Source: QZLE01 sp033852075 (GTDB lineage Bacteria > Pseudomonadota > Gammaproteobacteria > QZLD01). Taken from it: a stretch of DNA of 64,000 bases. Below the pieces are notes generated by a model that worked only from the letters and a program-made list of their open reading frames with translations, was not told the origin of the DNA and ran no database searches. The DNA is taken from NCBI GenBank assembly GCA_033852075.1, contig JAWSVC010000003.1, positions 62,001 to 126,000 on the forward strand, read 5' to 3'. Shown piece after piece: positions 26,960 to 35,690 of the stretch. Both the position numbers and the translations under genes were made by a program. The stretch's first letter is position 1; each line of letters opens with the position of its first letter.

Positions 26960-27175
26960 CTATGAAAGTATTACTAACGCTCTTTTTTCATCATTTGGAA
27001 ACAAATCAATTGGCACTCTATTCCTACCTAATGCTTTAAAGACATTATATCTAGCACACTTAGAATTATCTTTTTTACAATAACGTTTTCTCATAGCTGC
27101 AATACTAGCAGAATAGTGCTGATCAATTTCATCATTATAAAAAGGGCAAACATCGAACAATTCACAATAAGGCAT
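26960..27175 (-). CDS. Small cysteine-rich protein, unknown
   Basis: This 71-residue protein has five cysteines in a pattern that suggests metal or Fe-S binding: C4 and C9-C10 region near the N-terminus (CELFDVCPFYND), then RYCKKDNSKCARYNVFKALG and VPIDLFPND. I have a sense of a conserved small family with this CPFYN...YC...CARY...LFPN layout but cannot name it. A Fur-box-like sequence and a TATAAT lie upstream at 27210-27245, which would fit iron-linked control. Confidence 0.7.
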   Translation of the reverse strand: MPYCELFDVCPFYNDEIDQHYSASIAAMRKRYCKKDNSKCARYNVFKALGRNRVPIDLFPNDEKRALVILS

Positions 27176-27225
27176 AACACAACCCCTGGAACTTTAACAA
27201 GTTCTTTTTAACCGATACCTATTAT

Positions 27226-27246
27226 AGAGAATAATGATAATTATCG
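27226..27246. promoter_or_regulatory. Fur-box-like site upstream of the cysteine-rich ORF
   Basis: AATAATGATAATTATCGG contains two good hexamers of the Fur repeat (AATAAT GATAAT) followed by a poorer third. It overlaps the region just upstream of a minus-strand TATAAT for the 71-aa gene. AT-rich DNA gives such matches easily, so this is tentative. Confidence 0.35.
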
Positions 27247-27291
27247 GTTTTTCAACTACCTTTTGCTCGATTTGCCAGACAGTTCAAAAAG

Positions 27292-28680
27292 TTAAATTCT
27301 ACGCCAACTAGTACCACCAGCACCATCTTCAATAACAACACCCTGCTCTTTTAGCTCGTCACGAATACGATCAGCCTCTCCCCAATTTTTATCTGCTCGC
27401 GCCTGATTACGTTGCGCTACCAAATCATCAATATCTGCAGAAGAAAGCCCATCATTACTATCACCAGCCCTCTCCTGAAAGTATTCATCAACATCATGCT
27501 CTAAGAATCCAAGCACATTTCCAAGATTAACTAAAGTAGCCGCCAACTCTCCAAGATTACCAGCACCAGCATCTTTTGACTTATTAACCTCTACAGCTAA
27601 TTCATGCAACACCGCAATTGCAGCTGGGGTATTAAAATCATCATCCATTGCCGCGATAAATCTTTCTTTATATTCAGACTGTTCTGGCATTTCACCCAGT
27701 TCAACACCACGCAGCGCAGTATAAAGCTTTAACAGCGACTGTTTAGCTTGTTGCAAATTCTCTTCGGTATAATTTAGAGGTGAACGATAACCACTGGTTA
27801 GCAGGAAAAAACGCACTTCTTCCGCTTTATATTTCTTTAATATATCGCGAATGGTAAAAAAGTTGCCCAGTGATTTTGACATCTTCTCCTGATCCACTCT
27901 CACATGACCATTATGCAACCAATATTTAGCAAATGTCTTTCCAGTAACCGTTTCCGACATTGCTATCTCATTCTCATGGTGCGGAAACTGGAGGTCAAGG
28001 CCTCCACCATGAATATCAAAACTTTCACCAAGCTCATCAAACGCCATTGCCGAACATTCAATATGCCAACCTGGGCGCCCTACTCCCCAAGGTGAATCCC
28101 ATTGAGGTTCCCCGGGTTTAGCCATTTTCCACAGCACAAAATCGTATGGTGATTCTTTTACATCATCAACTGCAATACGCTCGCCTGCACGCAGATCATC
28201 AATATTTTTTCCAGACAACTTACCATAAGAGGTAAATCTATCGACACGCGAATAAACATCGCCATTTGATGCCTGATAAGCAGCACCTTTATCAATCAGG
28301 CGTTGAATCATATCAATAATCAACGATATAGACTCGGTTGCCTTTGGCTCTGCATCCGGCCTTAACACTCCAAGCGCATCCGCATCTTCATACATAGCTT
28401 CAATAAAGCGCTCAGTAAGAGTTTTAAAGTCTTCACCATTCTCATTAGCGCGCTTGATGATCTTGTCATCAATATCGGTAATATTACGCACATATTTAAC
28501 GTCATAGTTCCGATAGCGCAAATAACGCGAAACCATATCAAAAACGACCATTGCACGAGCATGTCCAAGATGGCAGTAGTCATAAACCGTCATTCCACAA
28601 ACATACATATTTACCTTGCCGTCTTCTAATGGTTGGAATGGCTCTTTTTTATTATTCAAACTGTTATAAACGTGCAACAT
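27292..28680 (-). CDS. cysS: Cysteinyl-tRNA synthetase
   Basis: This class I synthetase charges tRNA-Cys. It has the zinc/substrate cysteine in YVCGMTVYDYCHLGHARAMVVFD (HIGH variant HLGHA), the zinc-binding WHIECSAM and HHENEIA motifs and KMSKSLGNF. The length is 462 aa. It starts at an ATG and diverges from the periplasmic cyclophilin gene. Confidence 0.97.
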   Translation of the reverse strand: MLHVYNSLNNKKEPFQPLEDGKVNMYVCGMTVYDYCHLGHARAMVVFDMVSRYLRYRNYDVKYVRNITDIDDKIIKRANENGEDFKTLTERFIEAMYEDADALGVLRPDAEPKATESISLIIDMIQRLIDKGAAYQASNGDVYSRVDRFTSYGKLSGKNIDDLRAGERIAVDDVKESPYDFVLWKMAKPGEPQWDSPWGVGRPGWHIECSAMAFDELGESFDIHGGGLDLQFPHHENEIAMSETVTGKTFAKYWLHNGHVRVDQEKMSKSLGNFFTIRDILKKYKAEEVRFFLLTSGYRSPLNYTEENLQQAKQSLLKLYTALRGVELGEMPEQSEYKERFIAAMDDDFNTPAAIAVLHELAVEVNKSKDAGAGNLGELAATLVNLGNVLGFLEHDVDEYFQERAGDSNDGLSSADIDDLVAQRNQARADKNWGEADRIRDELKEQGVVIEDGAGGTSWRRI

Positions 28681-28826
28681 AGCTTTTTCCGTTTTGGGTT
28701 ATTTGATAAGACTAAAAACGCCAGGACTCGCAATTTTACCTAAATCAGTTGATAAACGAAAATGGTATGTGCAAATCGTGCTATAAAAGGTATCATTTGA
28801 GTTCATTTAATGGATAGAGGTTTAAA

Positions 28827-29486
28827 ATGATTTTAAGATATAAAACGCTATTCTTTGCCATCTTCGCTCTTATGTCATCTTTTGCTTTTGCTGAAGCAAA
28901 TACTGCAAAAGAGGTGACCAAGCCAGAAGTTGAGCATAAAAAACCCGTAATAAAAGCCAAAAAGAAAGGAGCTTCTAAAGTGATTGTAAATATGAAAACC
29001 AACAAGGGCACTATCGTTCTGGAATTAGACGCAGAAAAGGCCCCTGTTACTGTAGAAAACTTTGTTAATTATGTAAAAGAAGGTTTCTACAACGGTACTA
29101 TTTTTCACCGTGTTATCCCTAACTTTATGATACAAGGTGGTGGTTTCGAGCCAGGCATGAGCCAAAAACCTACTCAAAGCCCAATCAAAAATGAAGCTGA
29201 CAACGGTCTAAAAAATGACCTAGGCACAATTGCAATGGCAAGAACACCAGATCCTCACTCAGCTTCTTCTCAGTTCTTTATAAACACCAAAGACAATGAC
29301 TTTTTGAATTTTACTGCACCTACTGCTCACGGCTGGGGATATGCTGTTTTTGGCAAGGTAACTGAAGGCCTTGATGTAGTTCAGTCCATTGAAAAAGTTA
29401 AAACCGGATCCGCAGGAATGCATCAAGATGTTCCTGCTGAAGATGTTATTATAGAAGAAGTTACTATTGCAGAGTCTGCCGAGTAA
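28827..29486 (+). CDS. Periplasmic cyclophilin-type peptidyl-prolyl isomerase
   Basis: This catalyses cis-trans isomerisation of prolyl bonds. A signal peptide (FFAIFALMSSFAFA, cleavage near residue 22) is followed by a Lys-rich linker. The cyclophilin domain has VTVENFVNYVKEGFYNGTIFHRVIPNFMIQGGGF, SSQFFINTKDNDFLNF and YAVFGKVTEGLDVV. Residues of the active site (FHR, FMIQGG, QFFI) are present. PpiA is the likely E. coli counterpart. lpxH starts 11 bp after the stop, so the two form an operon. Confidence 0.92.
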   Translation: MILRYKTLFFAIFALMSSFAFAEANTAKEVTKPEVEHKKPVIKAKKKGASKVIVNMKTNKGTIVLELDAEKAPVTVENFVNYVKEGFYNGTIFHRVIPNFMIQGGGFEPGMSQKPTQSPIKNEADNGLKNDLGTIAMARTPDPHSASSQFFINTKDNDFLNFTAPTAHGWGYAVFGKVTEGLDVVQSIEKVKTGSAGMHQDVPAEDVIIEEVTIAESAE

Positions 29487-29496
29487 TTCTTCGAAT

Positions 29497-30267
29497 ATGA
29501 CTTCAACTATCTTTGTTTCCGACATCCATCTTGATGTCGGAAACAATTCCAGAACCAATCTATTTTTATCGTTTTTAGAAGATATATCTTCTTACTCTAA
29601 AGAACTTTATATCCTTGGTGATCTGTTCGACGCATGGATCGGTGACGACACCCTTAATCGTTATCAAAATGTGATAGATGCCTTTATCAAACTAAGTAAA
29701 TCCACAGAAGTTTTCATTGTTCGCGGAAATCGAGATTTTCTTCTTGGTAACAATTTTTCCAAGACATCCAGATGCACAATATTACCTGATGAATATTGCA
29801 TTAAGATCGATAACAAAAATGTTTTGATTTCACACGGCGATCTATATTGCACAGATGATCAAATGTATCAACAATTTCGCAGCATGGTACATAATCCTGA
29901 ATGGCAAAAAGATTTTCTTCACAAGTCAGTTAGCGAAAGGGAACAATTTGCCCAGCAAGCTCGTGCAGCAAGCATAGAAAGCTATAAAAAGTTAAATCAA
30001 GCTCAAGAAGTTACTTATCCATCACTTTATAAACACGTAAAGCTATTCAACGCCCAAACCGTCATTCACGGACATATACATCGCGAAGGACATATACAAC
30101 ATAAGCTAGACAATAAAACTATTGATCGATTCATTCTTAAAGACTGGAGTGATTGTTTAGGAAGCGCAGTTATTGAAACAAATGGCGAATTCAAACAAGC
30201 CCACTATTCTCTGGATAGCGGGCTAAATATATTTGATGATATTATTTTGCTGAATAATCATCCGTAG
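29497..30267 (+). CDS. lpxH: UDP-2,3-diacylglucosamine diphosphatase
   Basis: LpxH hydrolyses UDP-2,3-diacylglucosamine to lipid X in lipid A synthesis at the inner face of the inner membrane. The calcineurin-like metal motifs are all present: SDIHLD, GDLFDAWIGDD, GNRDFLLG, SHGD and HGHIHR. I start it at the ATG at 29497 (256 aa); a TTG at 29467 would overlap the upstream gene. It ends 44 bp before a strong terminator. Confidence 0.94.
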   Translation: MTSTIFVSDIHLDVGNNSRTNLFLSFLEDISSYSKELYILGDLFDAWIGDDTLNRYQNVIDAFIKLSKSTEVFIVRGNRDFLLGNNFSKTSRCTILPDEYCIKIDNKNVLISHGDLYCTDDQMYQQFRSMVHNPEWQKDFLHKSVSEREQFAQQARAASIESYKKLNQAQEVTYPSLYKHVKLFNAQTVIHGHIHREGHIQHKLDNKTIDRFILKDWSDCLGSAVIETNGEFKQAHYSLDSGLNIFDDIILLNNHP

Positions 30268-30310
30268 ACTCATTTTCTAATTATTTTCAGAACATTTACA
30301 CCGCCCTTAT

Positions 30311-30345
30311 AAACAAATGCCCCGAATAAATCAGGGCATTTGTTT
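30311..30345. terminator. Bidirectional terminator between lpxH and the 265-aa gene
   Basis: AAACAAATGCCC and GGGCATTTGTTT form a perfect 12-bp stem around an 11-nt loop, with T-rich tails on both strands. It serves lpxH (plus) and the converging gene at 30367. Confidence 0.88.
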
Positions 30346-30366
30346 ATTTTATCTTTAATTTTGAAT

Positions 30367-31164
30367 CTATTTAAAAAGCTTACCTCTAACACGCTGCAAT
30401 ATACCTTCAATCTTTTTTTCTTCTAGCTCATGAAACTCTCGCGGTTTCACACCAAGCTCTTTAGCACGGCGCTTTTCTTCCTTCATAAGATTCTTTCTGA
30501 TGCGCGTCAATTCATCTTTAGATAGTTCCTGACGCAAAAAGGTAACATCTTGACGCAATACATAGCGCCCAAGACTATCAAGAAACTTATCATCAATATC
30601 TTCTGTTTTTACAGTCCGTTGGTTAAGGCCTAAACCATCAAAATTATATATCTTCAGATATATCTCTGACTTTTCAATATTTACCTCAAGAGCAATTGTA
30701 ACTGGAATGCTGCATTTAAGGGTAAATCGGCTCTCAGAAACACTAGCATTAAGGGTTCTTTTACGCTTTTGTTCAAAATCAAGCTTGTTACTTAAAAGAT
30801 AACTTACCTGTTGCTCTACAGCTTTTTCGCCTTTAACATCAAACTCAATGGTTTCATTTTTAAAACAACGAAATGATACAGCAACCCGTTTCATATTGAG
30901 GGTACTATCTGTTGCTACTTTATAATCTATCTGAAGCAAATCATCTATTTCACCAACACCATCTACTTTATAGCTGGCATAGATCTCGCGTTTCAGATAA
31001 ACAATGGCTTTAACCAATTCATCAAGATAATTGTATACCTTGATCATCCGCGGAAGCGTATGTTCTCTATAGAACCTTTCCTTCCTTTCCGCGTCACGAA
31101 GCTGAACCTCTTCTTCTTTTCTTCTATGATCCGCTTCTTGTCTTAATTCATCGAGAAGTGACAT
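30367..31164 (-). CDS. Conserved hypothetical cytoplasmic protein
   Basis: This 265-residue protein is not assigned to a family. The N-terminal 40 residues and the last 60 are highly charged and probably coiled coil (RQEADHRRKEEEVQLRDAERKERF; KNLMKEEKRRAKELGVKPREF). The middle is a beta-rich globular part. There is no signal peptide or membrane segment. AGAGG precedes the ATG. It is monocistronic. Confidence 0.8.
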   Translation of the reverse strand: MSLLDELRQEADHRRKEEEVQLRDAERKERFYREHTLPRMIKVYNYLDELVKAIVYLKREIYASYKVDGVGEIDDLLQIDYKVATDSTLNMKRVAVSFRCFKNETIEFDVKGEKAVEQQVSYLLSNKLDFEQKRKRTLNASVSESRFTLKCSIPVTIALEVNIEKSEIYLKIYNFDGLGLNQRTVKTEDIDDKFLDSLGRYVLRQDVTFLRQELSKDELTRIRKNLMKEEKRRAKELGVKPREFHELEEKKIEGILQRVRGKLFK

Positions 31165-31430
31165 ACTTACCTCTTGAACCGTAATAGGTGCCCGTTATTT
31201 TACGATTCTATCTTATTAATTCTTATTGCCAAAGTACCAATTACAAAGCACAGGCATATTTTTCAAGTCTAGCTTCTATTCTATTTTTTTCTAGTATACA
31301 GGCCGTCAATATTATATCCAAAGCAAAAGATAACTCTGATTTTGCGTACATCTTAGCAAACGCTAAAGATTTATTCGACATTTTATACCGAGAATATCAT
31401 ACAAACAAACCAACTAGAATGTCATTTGCT

Positions 31431-32273
31431 TTATTGCTTATCAAACTCGATACAAGCATATGCTGAATGATTATGTATTGATTCAAAATTTTCGGATTCA
31501 ATTTTATATGCATCAACATGATCATCCGCATTCAACCTAACCGCAATATCGCGCACTAAATCCTCAACAAATTTTGGATTATCGTAGGCATACTCAGTTA
31601 TGAATTTTTCATCCGGCCTTTTTAAAAGTCCATACAGCTCACACGAGGCTTCAGATTCTACCATTTTAATAAGTTGATCAACCGATAGATTATCATGAGC
31701 CTTAACTGTTACTGTAACATGTGAACGCTGATTATGTGCTCCGTATTCCGAAATCTTTTTCGAACATGGACATAGGCTGGTTACAGGAACAACCACCTTT
31801 ACATAAACTTCATCTTTACCATCAAGAATTGAACCTTTAAGAGTCACATCATAATCCATCAGGCTATTTACACGCGAAACAGGTGCTTGCTTATTAATAA
31901 AGTATGGAAAATTCAACTCCACAAACACATCTTTAGCTTCTAAACGCTCAGCTACTTCTTGTAAAATATGACGTAAAGATTCTACAGATATCATCTTGTC
32001 GTTATCATTTAGAATCTCAACAAAACGCGACATATGCGTACCTTTCACACTTGGAGGAAGGTTTACATACATGCTCACATTTGCCACAGTGGTTACTTCA
32101 GTACCATCTGTATCCTGAACCTTGATTGGGTGCTTAATATCCTTAATTCCGACCCTATTAATTGCTACTTGCCTAGTATCTGCGCTACTTTGGACGTCCT
32201 CTATCTGCGTAGCATTATTATTTGGGATCTCTGCCTGACAAGACACAGAATCCACTGGGGTCTGTTGACTCAT
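31431..32273 (-). CDS. folE2: GTP cyclohydrolase FolE2 (type IB)
   Basis: FolE2 makes 7,8-dihydroneopterin triphosphate from GTP for folate and queuosine-type pathways, using Mn, Fe or other metals instead of strictly zinc. Diagnostic motifs are seen: VSMYVNLPPSVKGTHMSRFVEIL, FPYFINKQAPVS, VVPVTSLCPCSKKISEYGAHNQRSHV with the metal-site cysteine, and ESEASCELYGLLKRPDEKFITEYAYDNPKFVEDLVRD. An about 35-residue N-terminal extension is unusual. It follows dxs by 37 bp, so it is probably cotranscribed. Confidence 0.94.
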   Translation of the reverse strand: MSQQTPVDSVSCQAEIPNNNATQIEDVQSSADTRQVAINRVGIKDIKHPIKVQDTDGTEVTTVANVSMYVNLPPSVKGTHMSRFVEILNDNDKMISVESLRHILQEVAERLEAKDVFVELNFPYFINKQAPVSRVNSLMDYDVTLKGSILDGKDEVYVKVVVPVTSLCPCSKKISEYGAHNQRSHVTVTVKAHDNLSVDQLIKMVESEASCELYGLLKRPDEKFITEYAYDNPKFVEDLVRDIAVRLNADDHVDAYKIESENFESIHNHSAYACIEFDKQ

Positions 32274-32310
32274 TAAATATAAAACCTATTTGGGATAATG
32301 TTACTAATAA

Positions 32311-34212
32311 TCAGCGGGATATTATACGATGCAGAAGATTTTTACAATCTTGTTTTTCAAGGAATTTATTGACTGCACTTTTAATACCTACACTATCAAG
32401 TCCAAATTCTGCAAGCATTTCCCCTCTAACACCCTGTGGAACATATTGATCAGGAATTCCAATATTCAAGATTGACACCTTCTTTCCTGCTGCAAGCAAA
32501 AATTCATTAACGCCACTGCCTGCACCTCCTGCAACCATATTATCTTCAACGGTTACAATCACTTGATGGCTTTTTACCACCTGTAGCAATACCTCTTCAT
32601 CCAGCGGCTTTACAAAACGCATATTTATTAAAGTATATCCTTCTTCCTGAGCAACCTTTTCACATTCACTCAACAAGGAACCAAAGCATAGTATTGCCAC
32701 ACTATCACCAGTGACAACCTGCTCTGATTTTCCAAGATCAATTGATTTAATATTATGTTGCAGTTCCTCTCCTGAAACTTTTTCACGAGGATAACGCACA
32801 GCCACCGGAGCATTCATCTCGAAGCCAATGGTTAACATTTGGTAGCATTCGTTCAGATTTGCAGGAGCCATAATCACCATATTTGGCAAACAGCGCATAT
32901 ATGAGATATCAAAACAACCATTATGAGTTGGGCCATCTGCGCCCACTATTCCGGCACGATCAATAGCAAATAATACCGGTAGATTTTGCAATGCCACATC
33001 ATGCATTAATTGATCAAAACCGCGCTGTAAAAACGTAGAATAGATTGCCAAAACCGGCTTCAACCCCTCACATGCCAACCCTGCTGCAAAGGTAACAGCA
33101 TGCTGTTCCGCTATTGCAACATCAAAGAATCGATCCGGATATTTATTGGCAAATTCAACCATTCCCGAACCTTCTCTCATAGCTGGAGTAATCGCTACCA
33201 TCTTGGAATTTTTATGCGCTGTATCACACAACCATTTTCCAAAAACCTGGGTATAGGTTAGGCCCGCACTATCTGCCTTTTGCACTCCGCATTCAGGATT
33301 AAACGGGGTAACTCCGTGATATTTAGTTGGATTCTCTTCGGCCGGCTCGTAACCCAACCCTTTTTTAGTAACTATATGTAATAATTTAGGGCCTTCAATT
33401 AACTGAATATTCTTCAGAACCTGTAAAAGCTGGGTAAGATCATGCCCATCAACAGGACCTACATAATTAAATCCCATTTCTTCGAACAATGTTCCAGGAA
33501 CAACCATTCCCTTTACATGTTCTTCAGCCTTACGCGCCAATTCAAGCACGCTATTTGGCATTTTCTGAAATACTTTTTTACTTCCTTCTCTTACTGTTGA
33601 ATACCATTTTCCGGAAATAATCTTAGCAAAGGAACGCCCTAAAGCTCCGACATTTTCGGATATAGACATATTATTATCATTAAGAACAACGATAAGATTC
33701 TCTCGCAGATCCCCTGCATGATCCAATGCTTCAAACGCCTCACCTGCCGTCATGGCACCATCACCAATTACAGCAATACATTGCTTTTCTTGATTTTGAA
33801 TCGATGCAGCTACAGCCATACCTAAAGCTGCACTGATTGATGTACTTGAATGCCCTACGCCAAAAGCATCATATTCACTCTCTGAGCGTTTAGGAAAACC
33901 GGACACTCCGTCTTTTTTACGTAGCGTATCCATCCGATCACGACGCCCGGTAAGGATTTTATGCGCATAAGCCTGATGACCAACATCCCAAACGATCTTG
34001 TCATCCGGTGTATTAAAGATGTAATGCAAGGCTATCGTAAGATCCACCACCCCAAGACTGGGAGCCAAGTGCCCTCCGGTTTTAGAAACGGTTTCGATCA
34101 TATATTGACGCAATTGACCAGCCAATTCTCGCAGCTGTTCAACATCTAGCCCTCGCAACTGCGTTGGCGAGTCTATCTTTGCCAATAACGGATATTCTTT
34201 TTCTAGATTCAT
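32311..34212 (-). CDS. dxs: 1-deoxy-D-xylulose-5-phosphate synthase
   Basis: This thiamine-diphosphate enzyme condenses pyruvate and glyceraldehyde 3-phosphate as the first step of the MEP isoprenoid pathway. The ThDP motif GDGAMTAGEAFEALDHAGDLRENLIVVLNDNNMSIS is present, together with DVGHQAYAHKILTGRRD and the transketolase-like pyrimidine domain AIAEQHAVTFAAGLA. The ATG at 34212 has AAAGG about seven bases upstream and is preferred to a TTG six bases earlier. It sits between ispA and folE2. Confidence 0.97.
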   Translation of the reverse strand: MNLEKEYPLLAKIDSPTQLRGLDVEQLRELAGQLRQYMIETVSKTGGHLAPSLGVVDLTIALHYIFNTPDDKIVWDVGHQAYAHKILTGRRDRMDTLRKKDGVSGFPKRSESEYDAFGVGHSSTSISAALGMAVAASIQNQEKQCIAVIGDGAMTAGEAFEALDHAGDLRENLIVVLNDNNMSISENVGALGRSFAKIISGKWYSTVREGSKKVFQKMPNSVLELARKAEEHVKGMVVPGTLFEEMGFNYVGPVDGHDLTQLLQVLKNIQLIEGPKLLHIVTKKGLGYEPAEENPTKYHGVTPFNPECGVQKADSAGLTYTQVFGKWLCDTAHKNSKMVAITPAMREGSGMVEFANKYPDRFFDVAIAEQHAVTFAAGLACEGLKPVLAIYSTFLQRGFDQLMHDVALQNLPVLFAIDRAGIVGADGPTHNGCFDISYMRCLPNMVIMAPANLNECYQMLTIGFEMNAPVAVRYPREKVSGEELQHNIKSIDLGKSEQVVTGDSVAILCFGSLLSECEKVAQEEGYTLINMRFVKPLDEEVLLQVVKSHQVIVTVEDNMVAGGAGSGVNEFLLAAGKKVSILNIGIPDQYVPQGVRGEMLAEFGLDSVGIKSAVNKFLEKQDCKNLLHRIISR

Positions 34213-34259
34213 CGACAACCTTTAACGTTAACCATAATAATAAGCTATAACAGCTTATA

Positions 34260-35153
34260 TTAGTTCTTGCGGGTAATTATATACTCTGCCAACCAACGTA
34301 ATGGGTCAGCCTTTTCATCAAAACCACACAAACTATCAATCGAGTCCTGAACCAGCTCTTCAGCCAGCTGTTTTGATTCGTCCATTCCTAATAATGACGG
34401 ATACGTCGGCTTATCAGCTTCCAAATCAGAACCTATGGGTTTCCCCAACTCTTCTTCCGTACTCTCAACGTCGAGAATATCGTCCTGTATCTGAAATGCA
34501 AGGCCAATACATTTTGAATAATGATCCAATGCCATTCTCTGTTCAGCAGAAATACTTTCTGCGCACAAAGCACCAAGCAGCACACTACAACGGATCAGCG
34601 CACCAGTCTTATGGATATGCATATTTTCCAGTTCAGCTATCTCAATCTTTTTCCCAACAGATTCAAGATCAATAGCCTGCCCACCAACCATTCCTCTAGA
34701 CCCGCTGGCGCTGGCAAGAAGCTCTATCATCTCTAATTTTACATCAGCAGCTACATCCATAGCCTGATCAGACGCCAAAATTTGAAACGCCAAGGCCTGC
34801 AAAGCATCACCAGCCAGAATCGCAGTTGCTTCGTCATAAGCCTTGTGACAAGTTGGTTTACCGCGACGCAGATCATCATCATCCATTGCCGGCAGATCAT
34901 CATGAACCAATGAATAGGCATGAATACATTCAACCGCAGATGCCGCAGCATCCAAGTTATTCTGATTGCTTTCTAAGGCGTTACCGGCCAGATATACCAA
35001 TATCGGGCGCACTCGTTTTCCACCATTAAATACTGAATAGCGCATTGCCTTATGCAAAGTATCAGGGGTTATCTTTTTGGTTGGAAGCCAATAATCAAGA
35101 GCATTATCTACTCGTTCCCTATATTCTTTCATCAGCTGCTTAAGCTTATCCAT
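34260..35153 (-). CDS. ispA: Farnesyl diphosphate synthase (polyprenyl synthetase)
   Basis: IspA elongates dimethylallyl diphosphate with isopentenyl diphosphate to farnesyl diphosphate. The first Asp-rich motif DDLPAMDDDDLRRGKPTCHKAYDEATAILAGDAL and the second DDILDVESTEEELGKPIGSDLEADKPTYP mark a bacterial-type short-chain synthase. The length is 297 aa. It forms the conserved xseB-ispA-dxs operon. Confidence 0.95.
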   Translation of the reverse strand: MDKLKQLMKEYRERVDNALDYWLPTKKITPDTLHKAMRYSVFNGGKRVRPILVYLAGNALESNQNNLDAAASAVECIHAYSLVHDDLPAMDDDDLRRGKPTCHKAYDEATAILAGDALQALAFQILASDQAMDVAADVKLEMIELLASASGSRGMVGGQAIDLESVGKKIEIAELENMHIHKTGALIRCSVLLGALCAESISAEQRMALDHYSKCIGLAFQIQDDILDVESTEEELGKPIGSDLEADKPTYPSLLGMDESKQLAEELVQDSIDSLCGFDEKADPLRWLAEYIITRKN

Positions 35154-35214
35154 TAATCTTTATTCCCGTTGTTTGTTTTAGGCACATACTGCGCATAAAA
35201 ATATAATGTGGCTG

Positions 35215-35448
35215 CTACTGATCAATATCAAACTCAGTTTCGCTATCATCTTCCTGATTTGTTGATAGCAACATCACTTTCTGTTCTGCCTGATCCAAGG
35301 CTGTTTGACATATTCGCGTTAATTCCACACCTTTTTCAAACTGCTTCATTGACTCTTCTAAAGAAAGATCACCGTTTTCCATTTTCTCAACGATTCCCTC
35401 TAATTCAGATAGCGATTTTTCAAAATTCTTGGTGGTTTTTGCAGCCAT
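35215..35448 (-). CDS. xseB: Exodeoxyribonuclease VII small subunit
   Basis: This 77-residue helical subunit of ExoVII has the family core FEKSLSELEGIVEKMENGDLSLEESMKQFEKGVELTRICQTALDQAEQKV. The true start is the ATG at 35448, seven bases after AGGGA; a longer in-frame reading upstream adds 47 hydrophobic residues and is not supported. It is the first gene of the isoprenoid operon, 61 bp before ispA. Confidence 0.95.
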   Translation of the reverse strand: MAAKTTKNFEKSLSELEGIVEKMENGDLSLEESMKQFEKGVELTRICQTALDQAEQKVMLLSTNQEDDSETEFDIDQ

Positions 35449-35609
35449 AAGTCCCTTTTTTGCGTCTAGACCAAAATAATTTGCACATTCTAACCCAATA
35501 AACACCATTCCCCAAATTAACCAGAAACTTTCAACCCCATAAAACCATGCCTGGCACACGTAATTATTGGCAAAGAGCAAGTAAATCATTTAACAACCAC
35601 TTAAAACAA

Positions 35610-35636
35610 CAAACCCCGCTAAAATTGCGGGGTTTG
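35610..35636 (-). terminator. Terminator of the papain-like protease gene
   Basis: CAAACCCCGC and GCGGGGTTTG form a perfect 10-bp stem around a 7-nt loop. A T-rich tail follows on the minus strand. Confidence 0.88.
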
Positions 35637-35647
35637 TCAGTGATCTG

Positions 35648-35670
35648 AGGCTGTAAAAACAGCCTTTTTT
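35648..35670. terminator. Second hairpin, T-run on the plus strand
   Basis: AGGCTGT-AAAA-ACAGCCT is followed by a T-run on the plus strand. On the minus strand it is the first of two hairpins after the protease stop. Confidence 0.6.
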
Positions 35671-35690
35671 AAAAGATGAATAACTATTGA

